A stretch of DNA of 29,704 bases from JAGXLC01 sp964461045 (GCA_964461045.1 CAYWSJ010000043.1:1-29704); one strand, 5' to 3'; shown: positions 14,984 to 23,648, counted from the stretch's first letter. Numbers and translations are program-made. Notes: generated by a model from the letters alone, not told the origin.

Positions 14984-16645
14984 TCATTCCATATACTTTG
15001 CAACTAATGGCATTCTTCTTCCCGAACCAAAGGCTTTCGAAGAAATTCTTAAAACCGGGGGAGCCTGAAAGCGTTTATATTCATTGATATTTACCATTTG
15101 AATAATTTTCTTAACTATTTCAGGATCCTGGTGGTTATCAATAATCTCTTCCACAGGCTTTTGAATTTCAATGAAATCAAATAATATTTTGTCCAGAATT
15201 TCATATTCAGGCAATGAATCGCTGTCTTTCTGGTCGGGCCTCAGTTCTGCTGACGGGGCTTTTTTTAGTATATTTTCAGGGATTATTTCTTTAGCGCTGT
15301 TAATATATTCAGCCAACCTGTAAACATCAGTTTTATAAACATCGCCAAGGATTGATATGGCACCGTTCATATCACCGTACAGGGTAGCATATCCTACGGC
15401 TGATTCACTTTTGTTAGATGTATTCAGTAAAATGTGTCCTTCTTTATTAGACAAAGCCATTAAAAGGGTTCCCCGGACTCTTGCCTGTATATTTTCTTCA
15501 GTTACGTCATTCGGAAGATCTTTGAATAAAGGATTTAACGCTTCATCAAAACTATTGACAATATTATTAATAGAAATGATCTCATAATCTACATTAAGGT
15601 TTTTTGCCAGTTTTTCGGAATCATCTACCGAGCTGTCAGATGAATATTTAGATGGCATTAAAAGTACCTTAAGGTTTTCTGCCCCCAGTGCTCTTTGAGC
15701 CAGTACCAGAGCTACAGCAGAATCAATTCCTCCGGATAATCCCAAAGTTGCTTTGCTGAAGTCTAATTTCCGGAAAAAATCTTTTATCCCTAAAATGAGG
15801 GCATCATGTATTCTGGCAATTACATTCTCCTGGTCATGGGTTGTATTTGTATCAGGCTTTTTTGATAATTCCTCTGTATCAATGATATCAAAATCCTCTC
15901 CGAACCATTTTAGCTCACGGGCAATTGTTCCAGTGGGGTGAACAGCCAGCGACCCGCCTTCAAAAATAAGTTCGGTTTGGGCTCCTACCTGGTTTACATT
16001 AATTACTGGAAGATTATATTGCTTGGCTTTACGTATAAATATATTTTTTTTACCCCATATCCTTGTATATGCAAAAGGAGATGCAGCTATATTAATTAGA
16101 AGGTCCGGATTAAACTTTTTTAACTCCTCCATTGGAGATACATGGTACAATTTGTTTTTTCCGAATTCAGAATCAGCAGGTTGATCATCCCAAAGGTCTT
16201 CGCAAATGGTTAATGCAATTTTCTGACCTTTAAATTCAATGATGTTAAAATTTTTATTTGGTTCAAAGTACCGATATTCATCAAATATATCATACGTTGG
16301 AAGAAGTGTCTTATCCTGCAAATATTCTACTTTCCCTTCATTAAGGAAAAACCCGGAATTGAACAATCTTTTTCCTTTTGCATGGTGATTGATTCTTGGA
16401 CTTCCCACAATGGCTGCTACAGAAGTACAGTAAGAAGCTATTTCATTTACTGTTTCTTCGCATTTATTCACAAAGTCCCTGTAGTCCAGTAAATCCTGTG
16501 GCGGATAACCACAAACAGAAAATTCAGAAAAAACCACTAAGTCAACTTTTTCACTTTCAGCCTTTTTAATGGCTGATACAATTTTTTCTTTGTTGTATTC
16601 AAAATTTCCAATGTGAAAGTTGATTTGGGCAAGCGCTATTTTCAT
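14984..16645 (-). CDS. nadE: Glutamine-dependent NAD+ synthetase
   Basis: Last step of NAD synthesis: amidates nicotinic acid adenine dinucleotide using ATP and glutamine-derived ammonia. The 553 residues hold two domains. The N-terminal nitrilase-like glutaminase has the Glu41-Lys112-Cys148 triad (FSEFSVCGYPPQ, LQDKTLLPTYDIFDE, LTICEDLWDD). The C-terminal ATP pyrophosphatase domain has SGGIDS at 304-309, LNTSNKSESAVGYATLYGDM and SAELRPDQKDSDSLPEYE. Length and motifs are complete. The start at 16645 gives the normal MKIALAQIN opening. It lies 53 bases downstream of the beta-barrel gene on the same strand. The nadE-gldB neighbourhood is one I recall from other Bacteroidota. Confidence 0.96.
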   Translation of the reverse strand: MKIALAQINFHIGNFEYNKEKIVSAIKKAESEKVDLVVFSEFSVCGYPPQDLLDYRDFVNKCEETVNEIASYCTSVAAIVGSPRINHHAKGKRLFNSGFFLNEGKVEYLQDKTLLPTYDIFDEYRYFEPNKNFNIIEFKGQKIALTICEDLWDDQPADSEFGKNKLYHVSPMEELKKFNPDLLINIAASPFAYTRIWGKKNIFIRKAKQYNLPVINVNQVGAQTELIFEGGSLAVHPTGTIARELKWFGEDFDIIDTEELSKKPDTNTTHDQENVIARIHDALILGIKDFFRKLDFSKATLGLSGGIDSAVALVLAQRALGAENLKVLLMPSKYSSDSSVDDSEKLAKNLNVDYEIISINNIVNSFDEALNPLFKDLPNDVTEENIQARVRGTLLMALSNKEGHILLNTSNKSESAVGYATLYGDMNGAISILGDVYKTDVYRLAEYINSAKEIIPENILKKAPSAELRPDQKDSDSLPEYEILDKILFDFIEIQKPVEEIIDNHQDPEIVKKIIQMVNINEYKRFQAPPVLRISSKAFGSGRRMPLVAKYME

Positions 16646-16698
16646 TCTTTTCTTTTTTTTTGTAGTTATAGAATAAGATTAAAAGTTTACGGTAATTG

Positions 16699-17346
16699 TT
16701 AAAAAACTATTCCAAGCCTGAGGGATACCAGTCCCGAAGTAATTTTATTATTTTTTTTCTTTGTCATATCAAGGAAACCATTTTTATAGGTAAGACCCCC
16801 AACAAGAGCTGTATTCCCACCGATTGAATATTCAATTCCCCCACCAATATAATAGGAGAGATGATACCATTTTATCTCTTTACTGATGTTAACGTCTTTA
16901 GTGTCTGGCAGGTCTGCATCTGCCTTGATATTAATACCTCCTTCAAGTCCTAAATGAGCGTAGAATTGAGTATAACCAATTTCTACAGTTTTAAATTTGA
17001 AACCAAGGGGAATGTTCAGATACTGAAGATTATATTTAACTTCTTCGCCTTTCCCTATGCTATAGGTTGAGTCAATTGATTGAAGAGAATTGCTTTCGTT
17101 AAATAATAGTCTCCCGGAAATTTTATTAATTGAAATTCCGGTTGAAATTGCATATTTCTCTTTGAAAAATTGGTCGTAGTTTAATCCCCCATTAAAACCA
17201 AATGCAGAACCTGCATTTTCTACATCTTTTGAATCTGGCGAAAGCCATGTGATTTGGGGTTCTGCAAATACCGAAAAACTCATATCCTGAGAAAAAACAG
17301 TCCCAACTGTAAAGGTAAAAAAGAGAAGAATCAGATATTTTTTCAT
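16699..17346 (-). CDS. Outer-membrane beta-barrel (porin family) protein
   Basis: Predicted outer-membrane protein of 215 residues from the ATG at 17346; an upstream in-frame start at 17385 would put 13 charged residues before the signal peptide and is less likely. The signal peptide MKKYLILLFF...VFSQ is followed by alternating beta strands with aromatic girdles, such as GFNGGLNYDQFF, YAISTGISINKISG and LQYLNIPLGFKFK. It ends in LGIVF, with a terminal Phe as expected for barrels. This fits the small OmpW/OMP_b-brl class common in Bacteroidota. No specific substrate is predictable. It is divergent from gldB and upstream of nadE on the same strand. Confidence 0.82.
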   Translation of the reverse strand: MKKYLILLFFTFTVGTVFSQDMSFSVFAEPQITWLSPDSKDVENAGSAFGFNGGLNYDQFFKEKYAISTGISINKISGRLLFNESNSLQSIDSTYSIGKGEEVKYNLQYLNIPLGFKFKTVEIGYTQFYAHLGLEGGINIKADADLPDTKDVNISKEIKWYHLSYYIGGGIEYSIGGNTALVGGLTYKNGFLDMTKKKNNKITSGLVSLRLGIVF

Positions 17347-17484
17347 AATTTCAGGTTTTAAAAATTTTGTGTCTTTTTTGTTCAATTTGTTGATTTTAAA
17401 ACAATTTTACAATTTTTGTACCAAATTAATTTGTAATAAAATTAAGAAAAAGCCGTTTCCAAACTTATAAAAAACAAAAAAAAT

Positions 17485-18492
17485 ATGAGAAGATTCTTTT
17501 TACTGATTCCTGTTCTGGTTTTAATAATTTCAGGATGCTCTAAAAAAAACCGATTTGAAGTGGATGTTTCAGATATTGATACCTCAGTTGAAATTAAGAG
17601 ACTGGACCAGGATCTTTTTAATATTAACCTGGACAGCATTCATAATGAGATACCCTATTTGTCGGATAAATATGGTGAATTCTATGAATTATACAATCAC
17701 CAGGTTATTCGTGTCGGAGGGTCAAACAGCAAAGCTTATCCGGATAATTTAAGAGGTTTTCTTACTGATTATGTGATAAATAATGTACATAATAAGGTAA
17801 TGGAAAAATATCCTGATGTAAACAGGCTTGAAAAAGAACTAACTAACGCGTTTAAGCATTACAAATACTATTTTCCTGAAAAAACTATTCCGGCAATATA
17901 TACTTTTATCGGAGGTTTTAATCAGTCTATTGTAATTGATGATAGTACTCTTGCCATTGGGCTGGATAAATACCTTGGACGGGATTGTAAATTTTACGAC
18001 CGGCTGGGTTGGGCTGAATATTTACAACAGGATATGCTTCGGAATATAATTCCTTCGGATTGTATGCGTTCCTGGGCTAAGACTGAATGGCCTTTTAACG
18101 ATTCCACAGATAATGTCATGTCAAATATGATTTACAGGGGAAGACTTCTATACTTTGTTAGAAGCATGATGCCTGAAGCCCATGATTCTCTGATTACAGG
18201 ATTTACAACATCAGAATTGCAATGGTGTGAAAACAATGAAGAACAGATGTGGACACATCTTGTTGAGGAAAAGCTGCTCTTCTCTACTGATTACATGACA
18301 ATAAATAAGTTGGTTAATCCTGCCCCATTTACTTCCGGTTTTCCACGGCAATCTCCTGGTAAGGCTGCTGTCTGGCTGGGCTGGCAAATAGTAGATGAAT
18401 ATATGAGACGGAATAAAGATTTATCCCTGAAAGAACTTATGGAAACGGAAGACTACAGGAAAATCCTGCGCGAATCACATTATAAGCCTTAA
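17485..18492 (+). CDS. gldB: Gliding motility lipoprotein GldB
   Basis: Lipoprotein required for gliding/T9SS function in Flavobacterium-type bacteria; in non-gliders it is retained with an unclear role. The 335-residue protein has a lipoprotein signal MRRFFLLIPVLVLIISGC with Cys18. Family-like segments are VEIKRLDQDLFNI, YTFIGGFNQSIVI, IGLDKYLGRDCKFY and KAAVWLGWQIVDEYM; the latter part recalls a zincin-like fold without a HExxH motif. Start at 17485 places the signal correctly. It is divergent from the beta-barrel/nadE unit. The usual partner gldC is not next to it: the next gene is a sirtuin. Confidence 0.9.
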   Translation: MRRFFLLIPVLVLIISGCSKKNRFEVDVSDIDTSVEIKRLDQDLFNINLDSIHNEIPYLSDKYGEFYELYNHQVIRVGGSNSKAYPDNLRGFLTDYVINNVHNKVMEKYPDVNRLEKELTNAFKHYKYYFPEKTIPAIYTFIGGFNQSIVIDDSTLAIGLDKYLGRDCKFYDRLGWAEYLQQDMLRNIIPSDCMRSWAKTEWPFNDSTDNVMSNMIYRGRLLYFVRSMMPEAHDSLITGFTTSELQWCENNEEQMWTHLVEEKLLFSTDYMTINKLVNPAPFTSGFPRQSPGKAAVWLGWQIVDEYMRRNKDLSLKELMETEDYRKILRESHYKP

Positions 18493-18639
18493 CTAAGGTT
18501 GCAGCTTAGAAAAAGTTCGAGGTTTATTAGATGTGTAAACTGAATACCAGACAGTTATGCGAATTGTCAGTATCTTCTTTTGCATACTACTGAAAATTTG
18601 GCTGAATTTAACTAAATTTGATTTCCTAAAATTATTGCT

Positions 18640-19389
18640 ATGTCACAAGATAATGTGAATAAAGCTGCAAAGATCATAATGGAAGCCAACCATGTAACTG
18701 GTTTTACAGGAGCAGGAGTTTCCGTGGAAAGTGGAATACCACCATTCCGAGGACCTGAAGGTTTGTGGAGTAAGTATGATCCGGGAATTCTTGATCTTGA
18801 TTATTTTTATAATTATCCTGAAATATCATGGCCTGTCATAAAGGAGATATTTTATGAATTTTTCGGCAGTGCAAAACCTAACAATGCACATAAAGCTTTG
18901 ACCGAATTGGAATCTATGGGCTTTTTAAAAAGTGTAATTACCCAGAATATAGACAATCTGCATCAGGAAGCCGGTAGTAAGGTGGTTTATGAATTCCACG
19001 GAAATTCACAGATATTAATTTGTACAGAATGTAATTCAAGATTTCAGGTTAGTGATGATATTCTTAAAGGAAATCCGCCGAGGTGTAATGAATGTAAAGG
19101 TCTGCTAAAACCGGATTTTATTTTTTTCGGAGAAATGATACCCGAATTCGCCTACAGGAAATCGATGGAAGAAGCTCAAAATGCCGATGTTTTTATTGTT
19201 ATCGGTACTACGGGGGAAGTCGTTCCTGCTTCTCTTATCCCTCAAATGGCAAAAGAGAATGGTACGAAAATAATTGAAATAAATCCCAGTCCTTCATTGT
19301 TTACTGATAATCTTACAGATGTATTTATCCAGGGCAAAGCAGGAGAAAAAATGAAAGAATTATTGAATGAGATAAAACTAAAAACATGA
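18640..19389 (+). CDS. cobB: NAD-dependent protein deacylase (Sir2 family)
   Basis: Removes acetyl or other acyl groups from lysines while consuming NAD+. The 249-residue protein has the NAD-binding GAGVSVESGIPPFRG (24-38; the usual Asp of IPDFRG is Pro here), QNID at 102-105, and catalytic His120 in YEFHGN. Four zinc cysteines are present, CTEC (128, 131) and CNEC (149, 152), then the PDFIFFGEMIPE segment and VIGTTGEVVPAS. Its stop overlaps the start of the S4-domain gene (ATGA), so translation is coupled. The Tyr/Arg pair of desuccinylases is not obvious, so the acyl preference is undecided. Confidence 0.93.
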   Translation: MSQDNVNKAAKIIMEANHVTGFTGAGVSVESGIPPFRGPEGLWSKYDPGILDLDYFYNYPEISWPVIKEIFYEFFGSAKPNNAHKALTELESMGFLKSVITQNIDNLHQEAGSKVVYEFHGNSQILICTECNSRFQVSDDILKGNPPRCNECKGLLKPDFIFFGEMIPEFAYRKSMEEAQNADVFIVIGTTGEVVPASLIPQMAKENGTKIIEINPSPSLFTDNLTDVFIQGKAGEKMKELLNEIKLKT

Positions 19390-19598
19390 TAACATTTGAA
19401 TTAAAAGAAAATTCTGAATATATTGAATTAATTAAATTGTTAAAGGCAACCAACATTGCTTCAAGTGGAGCTCAGGCAAAACAAATGGTAGAAGATGGAA
19501 TTGTTATGGTAAACAATGAAACTGAAATGAGAAAAAGGGCAAAGATCAGGAAAGGTGATGTGGTTCGTTTGATGGATAATGAAATAACTGTTAAATAA
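19386..19598 (+). CDS. S4 domain RNA-binding protein (YbcJ-like)
   Basis: A 70-residue single S4 domain, probably binding structured RNA such as ribosomal RNA. The S4 core reads LIKLLKATNIASSGAQAKQMV then DGIVMVNNETEMRKR and a strand KGDVVRLMDNEITV. This is the compact stand-alone type related to YbcJ, rather than a ribosomal protein or pseudouridine synthase. It overlaps the Sir2 gene by 4 bases and is followed 11 bases later by a nitroreductase gene. No functional link between these products is established. Confidence 0.85.
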   Translation: MITFELKENSEYIELIKLLKATNIASSGAQAKQMVEDGIVMVNNETEMRKRAKIRKGDVVRLMDNEITVK

Positions 19599-19609
19599 AT
19601 CTTATTAAT

Positions 19610-20152
19610 ATGAGTTTTATTGAATTAGCAAAAAGAAGATACTCCTGCAGAAAATACCAGGACAAAAAGGTAGAGAAAGAAAAAATAAGTCAGGTACTGG
19701 AAGCGGCAAGAATTGCCCCTTCTGCCAAAAATCTGCAGCCCTGGCATTTTGTAGTGATTCAGGATCAAGAAAACCTTAACAGGGTGAAGGGATGCTATAA
19801 AGGTGAGTGGTTAAAAACAGCTCCGATGATTATCGTGGCTTGCGGAGATCATAAAAGCTCATGGCATCGTTCTGACGGGAAAATTCATACTGATATTGAT
19901 GTTGCCATCGCTGTGGATCATCTTACACTGGCGGCTACTGATATTGGCCTGGGCACATGCTGGATATGTAAGTTTGATGTGCTGAAATGTGCGGAGATTC
20001 TTGAGTTACCAGAAGGGATAGAACCGATTGCAATGATTCCTGTTGGTTATCCTGCAGATAAAGTGGATGTTAACAGGCACAAAAATGACAGGGAGGATAT
20101 TGCAAGTATTGTCCATAAAGAAAAATTTTACTATAAGTATTTTAAAAAGTAG
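19610..20152 (+). CDS. Nitroreductase family protein
   Basis: FMN-dependent NAD(P)H oxidoreductase of the nitroreductase superfamily, 180 residues. FMN-binding features are RRYSCRKYQ near the N-terminus, ARIAPSAKNLQPWHFVVI, and the IGLGTCWI segment. The C-terminus (IPVGYPADK) is also typical. The short form resembles anaerobe nitroreductases whose physiological substrate is unknown. It is likely the third gene of a sir2-S4-nitroreductase unit, 11 bases after the S4 gene. No terminator with a T run follows; the next gene is convergent. Confidence 0.88.
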   Translation: MSFIELAKRRYSCRKYQDKKVEKEKISQVLEAARIAPSAKNLQPWHFVVIQDQENLNRVKGCYKGEWLKTAPMIIVACGDHKSSWHRSDGKIHTDIDVAIAVDHLTLAATDIGLGTCWICKFDVLKCAEILELPEGIEPIAMIPVGYPADKVDVNRHKNDREDIASIVHKEKFYYKYFKK

Positions 20153-20268
20153 ATAGAGTAAAAAACTTGTTCCTGAGAATTATGCAACCTCAACTTTGAA
20201 ATTGTGAAATACTGAAGATCAGCTAACTAAATGATTAGCTGTTAAAGTAAAATAAAATCAAAACAGTT

Positions 20269-20319
20269 TCTTAGCCCGAATAATTCATGAATTATTCCTA
20301 ACTCCGATAGCGGCTAAGA
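20269..20319. repeat. Nested palindrome in the convergent intergenic gap
   Basis: An outer stem TCTTAGCC / GGCTAAGA (20269-20276 with 20312-20319) encloses the perfect 20-base palindrome GAATAATTCATGAATTATTC (20278-20297). A separate small hairpin CAGCTAA / TTAGCTG lies at 20220-20241. Both flanking genes end into this gap, so it may act as a factor-dependent or bidirectional terminator, but there is no T run. Confidence 0.65.
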
Positions 20320-20364
20320 TTCACTAAAATTTTCTTCAAAAATTTAAGTTCATCTAAGTCGGGG

Positions 20365-21114
20365 TCAGATAGTATCCAGAATTTCCTGTATGCGCTTTAG
20401 CATATTGTAATAATGAGAACCTTTCCAGTAAATTTTGCCACATTGGTTGCACTGATAGAATTCGTTGTAATAAGATTTAGTTCCTGGAAGGAGTTTTTCA
20501 CTAATTGAATTTTTGTTAACCTTTTCTAACTTCCCATTACAAACCGTACATCTGGAAAAGAGTTTTATTTCTTCTTTAAGATCAAATCTCTTAATAACTT
20601 CTTTCAGTTGCTCTTCAGGATTATCTGACCTTAGCCAGTAGCCATGTGTTACTCTCGAATTTTTAAGAATTCCCTTATCCCTTGTAAGAATAATTCTTTT
20701 TTCTTTCTGTGCAACATAAATTATTGTTGAATCTTCAAAATTATTTTCGTAAACAGAATCAAAACCACACAATCGCAAATAACGGGTTAATTTTCCTAAG
20801 TGCACATCAAGTATAAATTTTATCGATCTTAAAGGTTCTGGTCTTAATTTATTTAACGAGCTAATATCAAAGGATTCGAATTTCGGATAAATTGCAATCC
20901 GATCCTGATCTTTCAGTATGGTAGAAAATTCGACTGGTTCACCATTTTTTATGATAAGATCAACCTCTGTATGCGGAATACCGTATGATTCTATTGCATC
21001 TTTAACAGAACAGGAAGTATAAAAGAAGTGTTCTATGGTTTTCTTTCTTTTATCCGCAGGCAGAAAATTATTAAGTTCTTCATAAAATCTTAAATATGCT
21101 GTTTTTCTGGGCAT
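20365..21114 (-). CDS. Mut7-C RNase domain protein with N-terminal ubiquitin-like domain
   Basis: A 249-residue protein with three parts. Residues 1-80 are a beta-grasp Mut7-C ubiquitin-like domain (LRFYEELNNFLP, VDLIIKNGEPVEF, DRIAIYPKF). Residues ~98-185 are the PIN-related Mut7-C RNase domain (FILDVHLGKLTRYLRLCGFD with Asp103; LTRDKGIL with Asp146). Residues 186-235 are a zinc ribbon with CTVC (189, 192) and CNQC (222, 225). The family is predicted to be an RNase acting on unknown RNA; activity is inferred from the fold. It is transcribed alone, opposite to its neighbours. Confidence 0.9.
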   Translation of the reverse strand: MPRKTAYLRFYEELNNFLPADKRKKTIEHFFYTSCSVKDAIESYGIPHTEVDLIIKNGEPVEFSTILKDQDRIAIYPKFESFDISSLNKLRPEPLRSIKFILDVHLGKLTRYLRLCGFDSVYENNFEDSTIIYVAQKEKRIILTRDKGILKNSRVTHGYWLRSDNPEEQLKEVIKRFDLKEEIKLFSRCTVCNGKLEKVNKNSISEKLLPGTKSYYNEFYQCNQCGKIYWKGSHYYNMLKRIQEILDTI

Positions 21115-21224
21115 TACAAAAGAATTTAAATGATTAAGTTAAACAAAATTTGTATATCAATTATGTATCAATTCAATTTATGTTAAAAAACAATAAAACT
21201 TTTTGCTTTTTTTGATCATTATCA

Positions 21225-21256
21225 TTGGTCTATTTATATGAATATAGGTACTTTTG
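21225..21256 (+). promoter_or_regulatory. Bacteroidota-type promoter of the mce-mmd operon
   Basis: TTG (21225-21227), a 21-base spacer, then TACTTTTG (21249-21256), a full match to the TAnnTTTG -7 consensus. It ends 19 bases before the mce ATG. Confidence 0.65.
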
Positions 21257-21275
21257 CAAAAAAAATAAAATTATT

Positions 21276-21701
21276 ATGAAACCAACACATATTGAGCATA
21301 TTGGAATTGCAGTGAAAAACCTTGAAGAATCTATTAAATTCTATGAGGATGTACTCGGATTACAATGCTATAATATTGAAGAAGTAGCAGATCAAAAAGT
21401 CCGAACTGCATTTTTTCAGGTAGGAGATACGAAAATTGAATTGCTTGAATCTACAGATCCTGAAGGACCTATTGGGAAATACGTTGAGAAAAAAGGCGAG
21501 GGAATTCATCACATTGCCTATGCAGTTGAAAATATTGAAGATAAACTAAAACATGCAGAAGAGCAGGGAATTAGACTTATCGACAAGAAACCCAGGAAAG
21601 GGGCAGAAGGACTGGACATTGCATTCATCCATCCAAAATCAACTCATGGAGTGTTAACAGAAATTTGCGAAGACAAAACTCAGAAAATCATTAATTCTTA
21701 A
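21276..21701 (+). CDS. mce: Methylmalonyl-CoA epimerase
   Basis: Interconverts (R)- and (S)-methylmalonyl-CoA in the succinate-propionate pathway. It is a vicinal-oxygen-chelate (glyoxalase-like) fold protein of 141 residues from ATG 21276; a longer frame to 21225 lies in the promoter. Metal-ligand candidates are His8 in THIEHIGIAVKNLEES, the Glu in IELLEST, His in GEGIHHIAYAVEN and the Glu in LTEICED. It is the first gene of the operon and precedes mmdA by 8 bases. This order (epimerase then decarboxylase) matches conversion of succinyl-CoA-derived methylmalonyl-CoA into the substrate of the decarboxylase. Confidence 0.95.
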   Translation: MKPTHIEHIGIAVKNLEESIKFYEDVLGLQCYNIEEVADQKVRTAFFQVGDTKIELLESTDPEGPIGKYVEKKGEGIHHIAYAVENIEDKLKHAEEQGIRLIDKKPRKGAEGLDIAFIHPKSTHGVLTEICEDKTQKIINS

Positions 21702-21709
21702 TATCTGCT

Positions 21710-23269
21710 ATGAGCAAACAAGATAAAATAAAAAAATTAATTGACTCCAGGACTGAAGCCAAACTTGGTGGAGGTGAGAAAAGAATTAAATCTCAGCATG
21801 AAAAAGGTAAACTTACAGCAAGAGAACGGATTGAGATCCTTCTTGATGAGGGAAGCTTTGAAGAGTTCGACATGTTTGTAACCCATCGTTGTGTAGATTT
21901 TGGAATGGAAAAGAAAAAAATTCTGGGCGATGGTGTGGTAACAGGCACCGGAACAGTAGACGGCCGGGTTGTTTATGTTTATGCACAGGATTTTACGGTT
22001 TTCGGAGGTTCCTTATCTGAAACATTTGCCCAGAAAATTTCAAAAGTTATGGATATGGCGATGAAAGTTGGTGCGCCTGTTATTGGAATAAATGATAGCG
22101 GAGGAGCTCGTATTCAGGAAGGTGTTACCAGCCTGGGAGGTTATGCTGAAATTTTCGAAAGAAATATTCTGGCTTCGGGTGTGATCCCGCAAATATCTGC
22201 GGTATTTGGCCCCTGCGCAGGCGGTGCTGTATATTCTCCGGCACTTACAGACTTTATCATGATGACTGAAGAGTCCAGTTACATGTTTGTTACCGGACCA
22301 AAAGTTGTAAAAACAGTTACAGGTGAAGAGATATCTGTTGAAGATCTGGGAGGAGCTGATGTTCATGCTTCTAAATCAGGTGTTTCGCATTTTAAGGTAG
22401 AGGACGAAGAAGAGGGTTTGTTGCTCATTCGTAAGCTTTTAAGCTATCTTCCTGCCAATAATCTGGAAGAACCTCCTGTTACTGAATGTGATGATCCTAT
22501 TGATCGTCTGGATGATGCCTTAAATGAAATTATTCCGGAGAATCCGAATGAACCTTATGACATCAAAGAAATCATCTATAGTCTTGTTGATTATAGTGAA
22601 TTTTTGGAGATTCACCGTCATTACGCAAAAAATATTGTAGTGGGCTTTGCTAAGTTTGATGGTTTGCCTGTAGGTATTGTGGCAAATCAGCCGAATTACC
22701 TGGCTGGTGTACTCGATATTGATGCTTCACGTAAAGCCTCCCGTTTTGTGCGTTTTTGCGATGCTTTTAATATCCCTATTGTTACACTGGTTGATGTACC
22801 CGGATTTTTACCCGGAAGCAATCAGGAGTATGGTGGGATTATTACTCATGGTGCTAAATTAATGTTTGCTTATGGAGAGGCTACTGTACCTAAAGTAACC
22901 CTTACATTAAGAAAATCATATGGTGGGGCTCATGATGTAATGAGTTGTAAACAGTTGAGAGGAGATATGAATTATGCCTGGCCTACAGCTGAAATCGCAG
23001 TAATGGGAGCACAGGGAGCTGTTGAAGTGCTTTACGGAAAAGAGCTTAAGAACATAGAAGATGAGGAAGAAAGACAGAAATTTATCGATGAAAAAGTTGA
23101 TGAATATAAGGAAAAATTTGCAAATCCTTATCAGGCAGCAAGCTTAGGTTATATTGACGATGTGATTGAGCCAAGAAATTCAAGGTTCAGAGTTATCAGA
23201 GCATTACAAATGCTGGCAACTAAGAAAGATCAAAATCCACCGAAGAAACATTCAAATATGCCATTATAA
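21710..23269 (+). CDS. mmdA: Methylmalonyl-CoA decarboxylase/propionyl-CoA carboxylase carboxyltransferase subunit
   Basis: Carboxyltransferase (alpha) subunit that moves CO2 from methylmalonyl-CoA to biotin. The 519-residue crotonase-fold protein has both acyl-CoA carboxylase halves: ERIEILLDEGSFEEFD, YAQDFTVFGGSLSE, INDSGGARIQEG and FGPCAGGAVYSPALTDF in the first; GIVANQPNYLAGVLD, LVDVPGFLPG and LRKSYGGAHDVM in the second. No biotin carboxylase gene is nearby; instead the operon encodes gamma/delta, biotin carrier and OadB-type beta subunits. That makes the sodium-pumping decarboxylase assignment much more likely than a plain propionyl-CoA carboxylase. Confidence 0.92.
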   Translation: MSKQDKIKKLIDSRTEAKLGGGEKRIKSQHEKGKLTARERIEILLDEGSFEEFDMFVTHRCVDFGMEKKKILGDGVVTGTGTVDGRVVYVYAQDFTVFGGSLSETFAQKISKVMDMAMKVGAPVIGINDSGGARIQEGVTSLGGYAEIFERNILASGVIPQISAVFGPCAGGAVYSPALTDFIMMTEESSYMFVTGPKVVKTVTGEEISVEDLGGADVHASKSGVSHFKVEDEEEGLLLIRKLLSYLPANNLEEPPVTECDDPIDRLDDALNEIIPENPNEPYDIKEIIYSLVDYSEFLEIHRHYAKNIVVGFAKFDGLPVGIVANQPNYLAGVLDIDASRKASRFVRFCDAFNIPIVTLVDVPGFLPGSNQEYGGIITHGAKLMFAYGEATVPKVTLTLRKSYGGAHDVMSCKQLRGDMNYAWPTAEIAVMGAQGAVEVLYGKELKNIEDEEERQKFIDEKVDEYKEKFANPYQAASLGYIDDVIEPRNSRFRVIRALQMLATKKDQNPPKKHSNMPL

Positions 23270-23282
23270 AACAGGAAATATT

Positions 23283-23648
23283 ATGCTTATTAACGATATA
23301 ACATTTGATTTTTCAGCAGTAGGAGAGCAAGGGATAACCGTTGCAGTAATCGGTTACCTGATCGTTTTCCTTGCGCTTGTATTGTCATTTTTTGTGTTTT
23401 CAAATATTCCCAAAATTATTTATTATAAAACACGTAAAGAGCTGAGGAAGCAAAAGAAACAGCAGATAAAAGAGGATGATATTCATCTCTCAGGAGATCT
23501 TACTGCTGCAATCGCTTCTGCTTTGTATTTTTATTATAATGAGCTTCATGATCCTGAAAGCAACGTAATTACTATTAAACGAGTAAGAAAACGTTATTCA
23601 CCATGGAGTTCAAAGATTTACGGTTTAAGAAAATGGCCAACAAAATAA
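23283..23648 (+). CDS. mmdD: OadG-like small membrane subunit of the decarboxylase
   Basis: Small subunit of 121 residues that in this enzyme class holds the carboxyltransferase and membrane beta subunit together. It has one transmembrane helix at about residues 17-40 (ITVAVIGYLIVFLALVLSFF), then a basic stretch and a soluble tail. The segment LTAAIASALYFYYNE and the end RKRYSPWSSKIYGL match the AAI-AAL and SxW-x-GR-like tail of OadG/MmdD proteins. The start 23283 (MLINDITFDFS) is chosen over upstream in-frame starts that overlap mmdA by about 100 bases. It lies 13 bases after mmdA and 9 before the biotin carrier gene. Confidence 0.85.
   Translation: MLINDITFDFSAVGEQGITVAVIGYLIVFLALVLSFFVFSNIPKIIYYKTRKELRKQKKQQIKEDDIHLSGDLTAAIASALYFYYNELHDPESNVITIKRVRKRYSPWSSKIYGLRKWPTK

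Noticed and set aside
18492..18510. CTAAG/CTTAG hairpin after gldB as a terminator
   Set aside because: Five-base stem followed by A rather than T; could not terminate plus-strand transcription.
18613..18620. TAAATTTG as promoter of the sirtuin gene
   Set aside because: Matches TAnnTTTG, but candidate upstream boxes are 12 or 30 bases away, outside normal spacing, in very AT-rich DNA.
23166..23282. Longer start of the OadG-like subunit overlapping mmdA by about 100 bases
   Set aside because: The added residues are the mmdA tail in another frame; MLINDITFDFS at 23283 is a normal OadG-type start.
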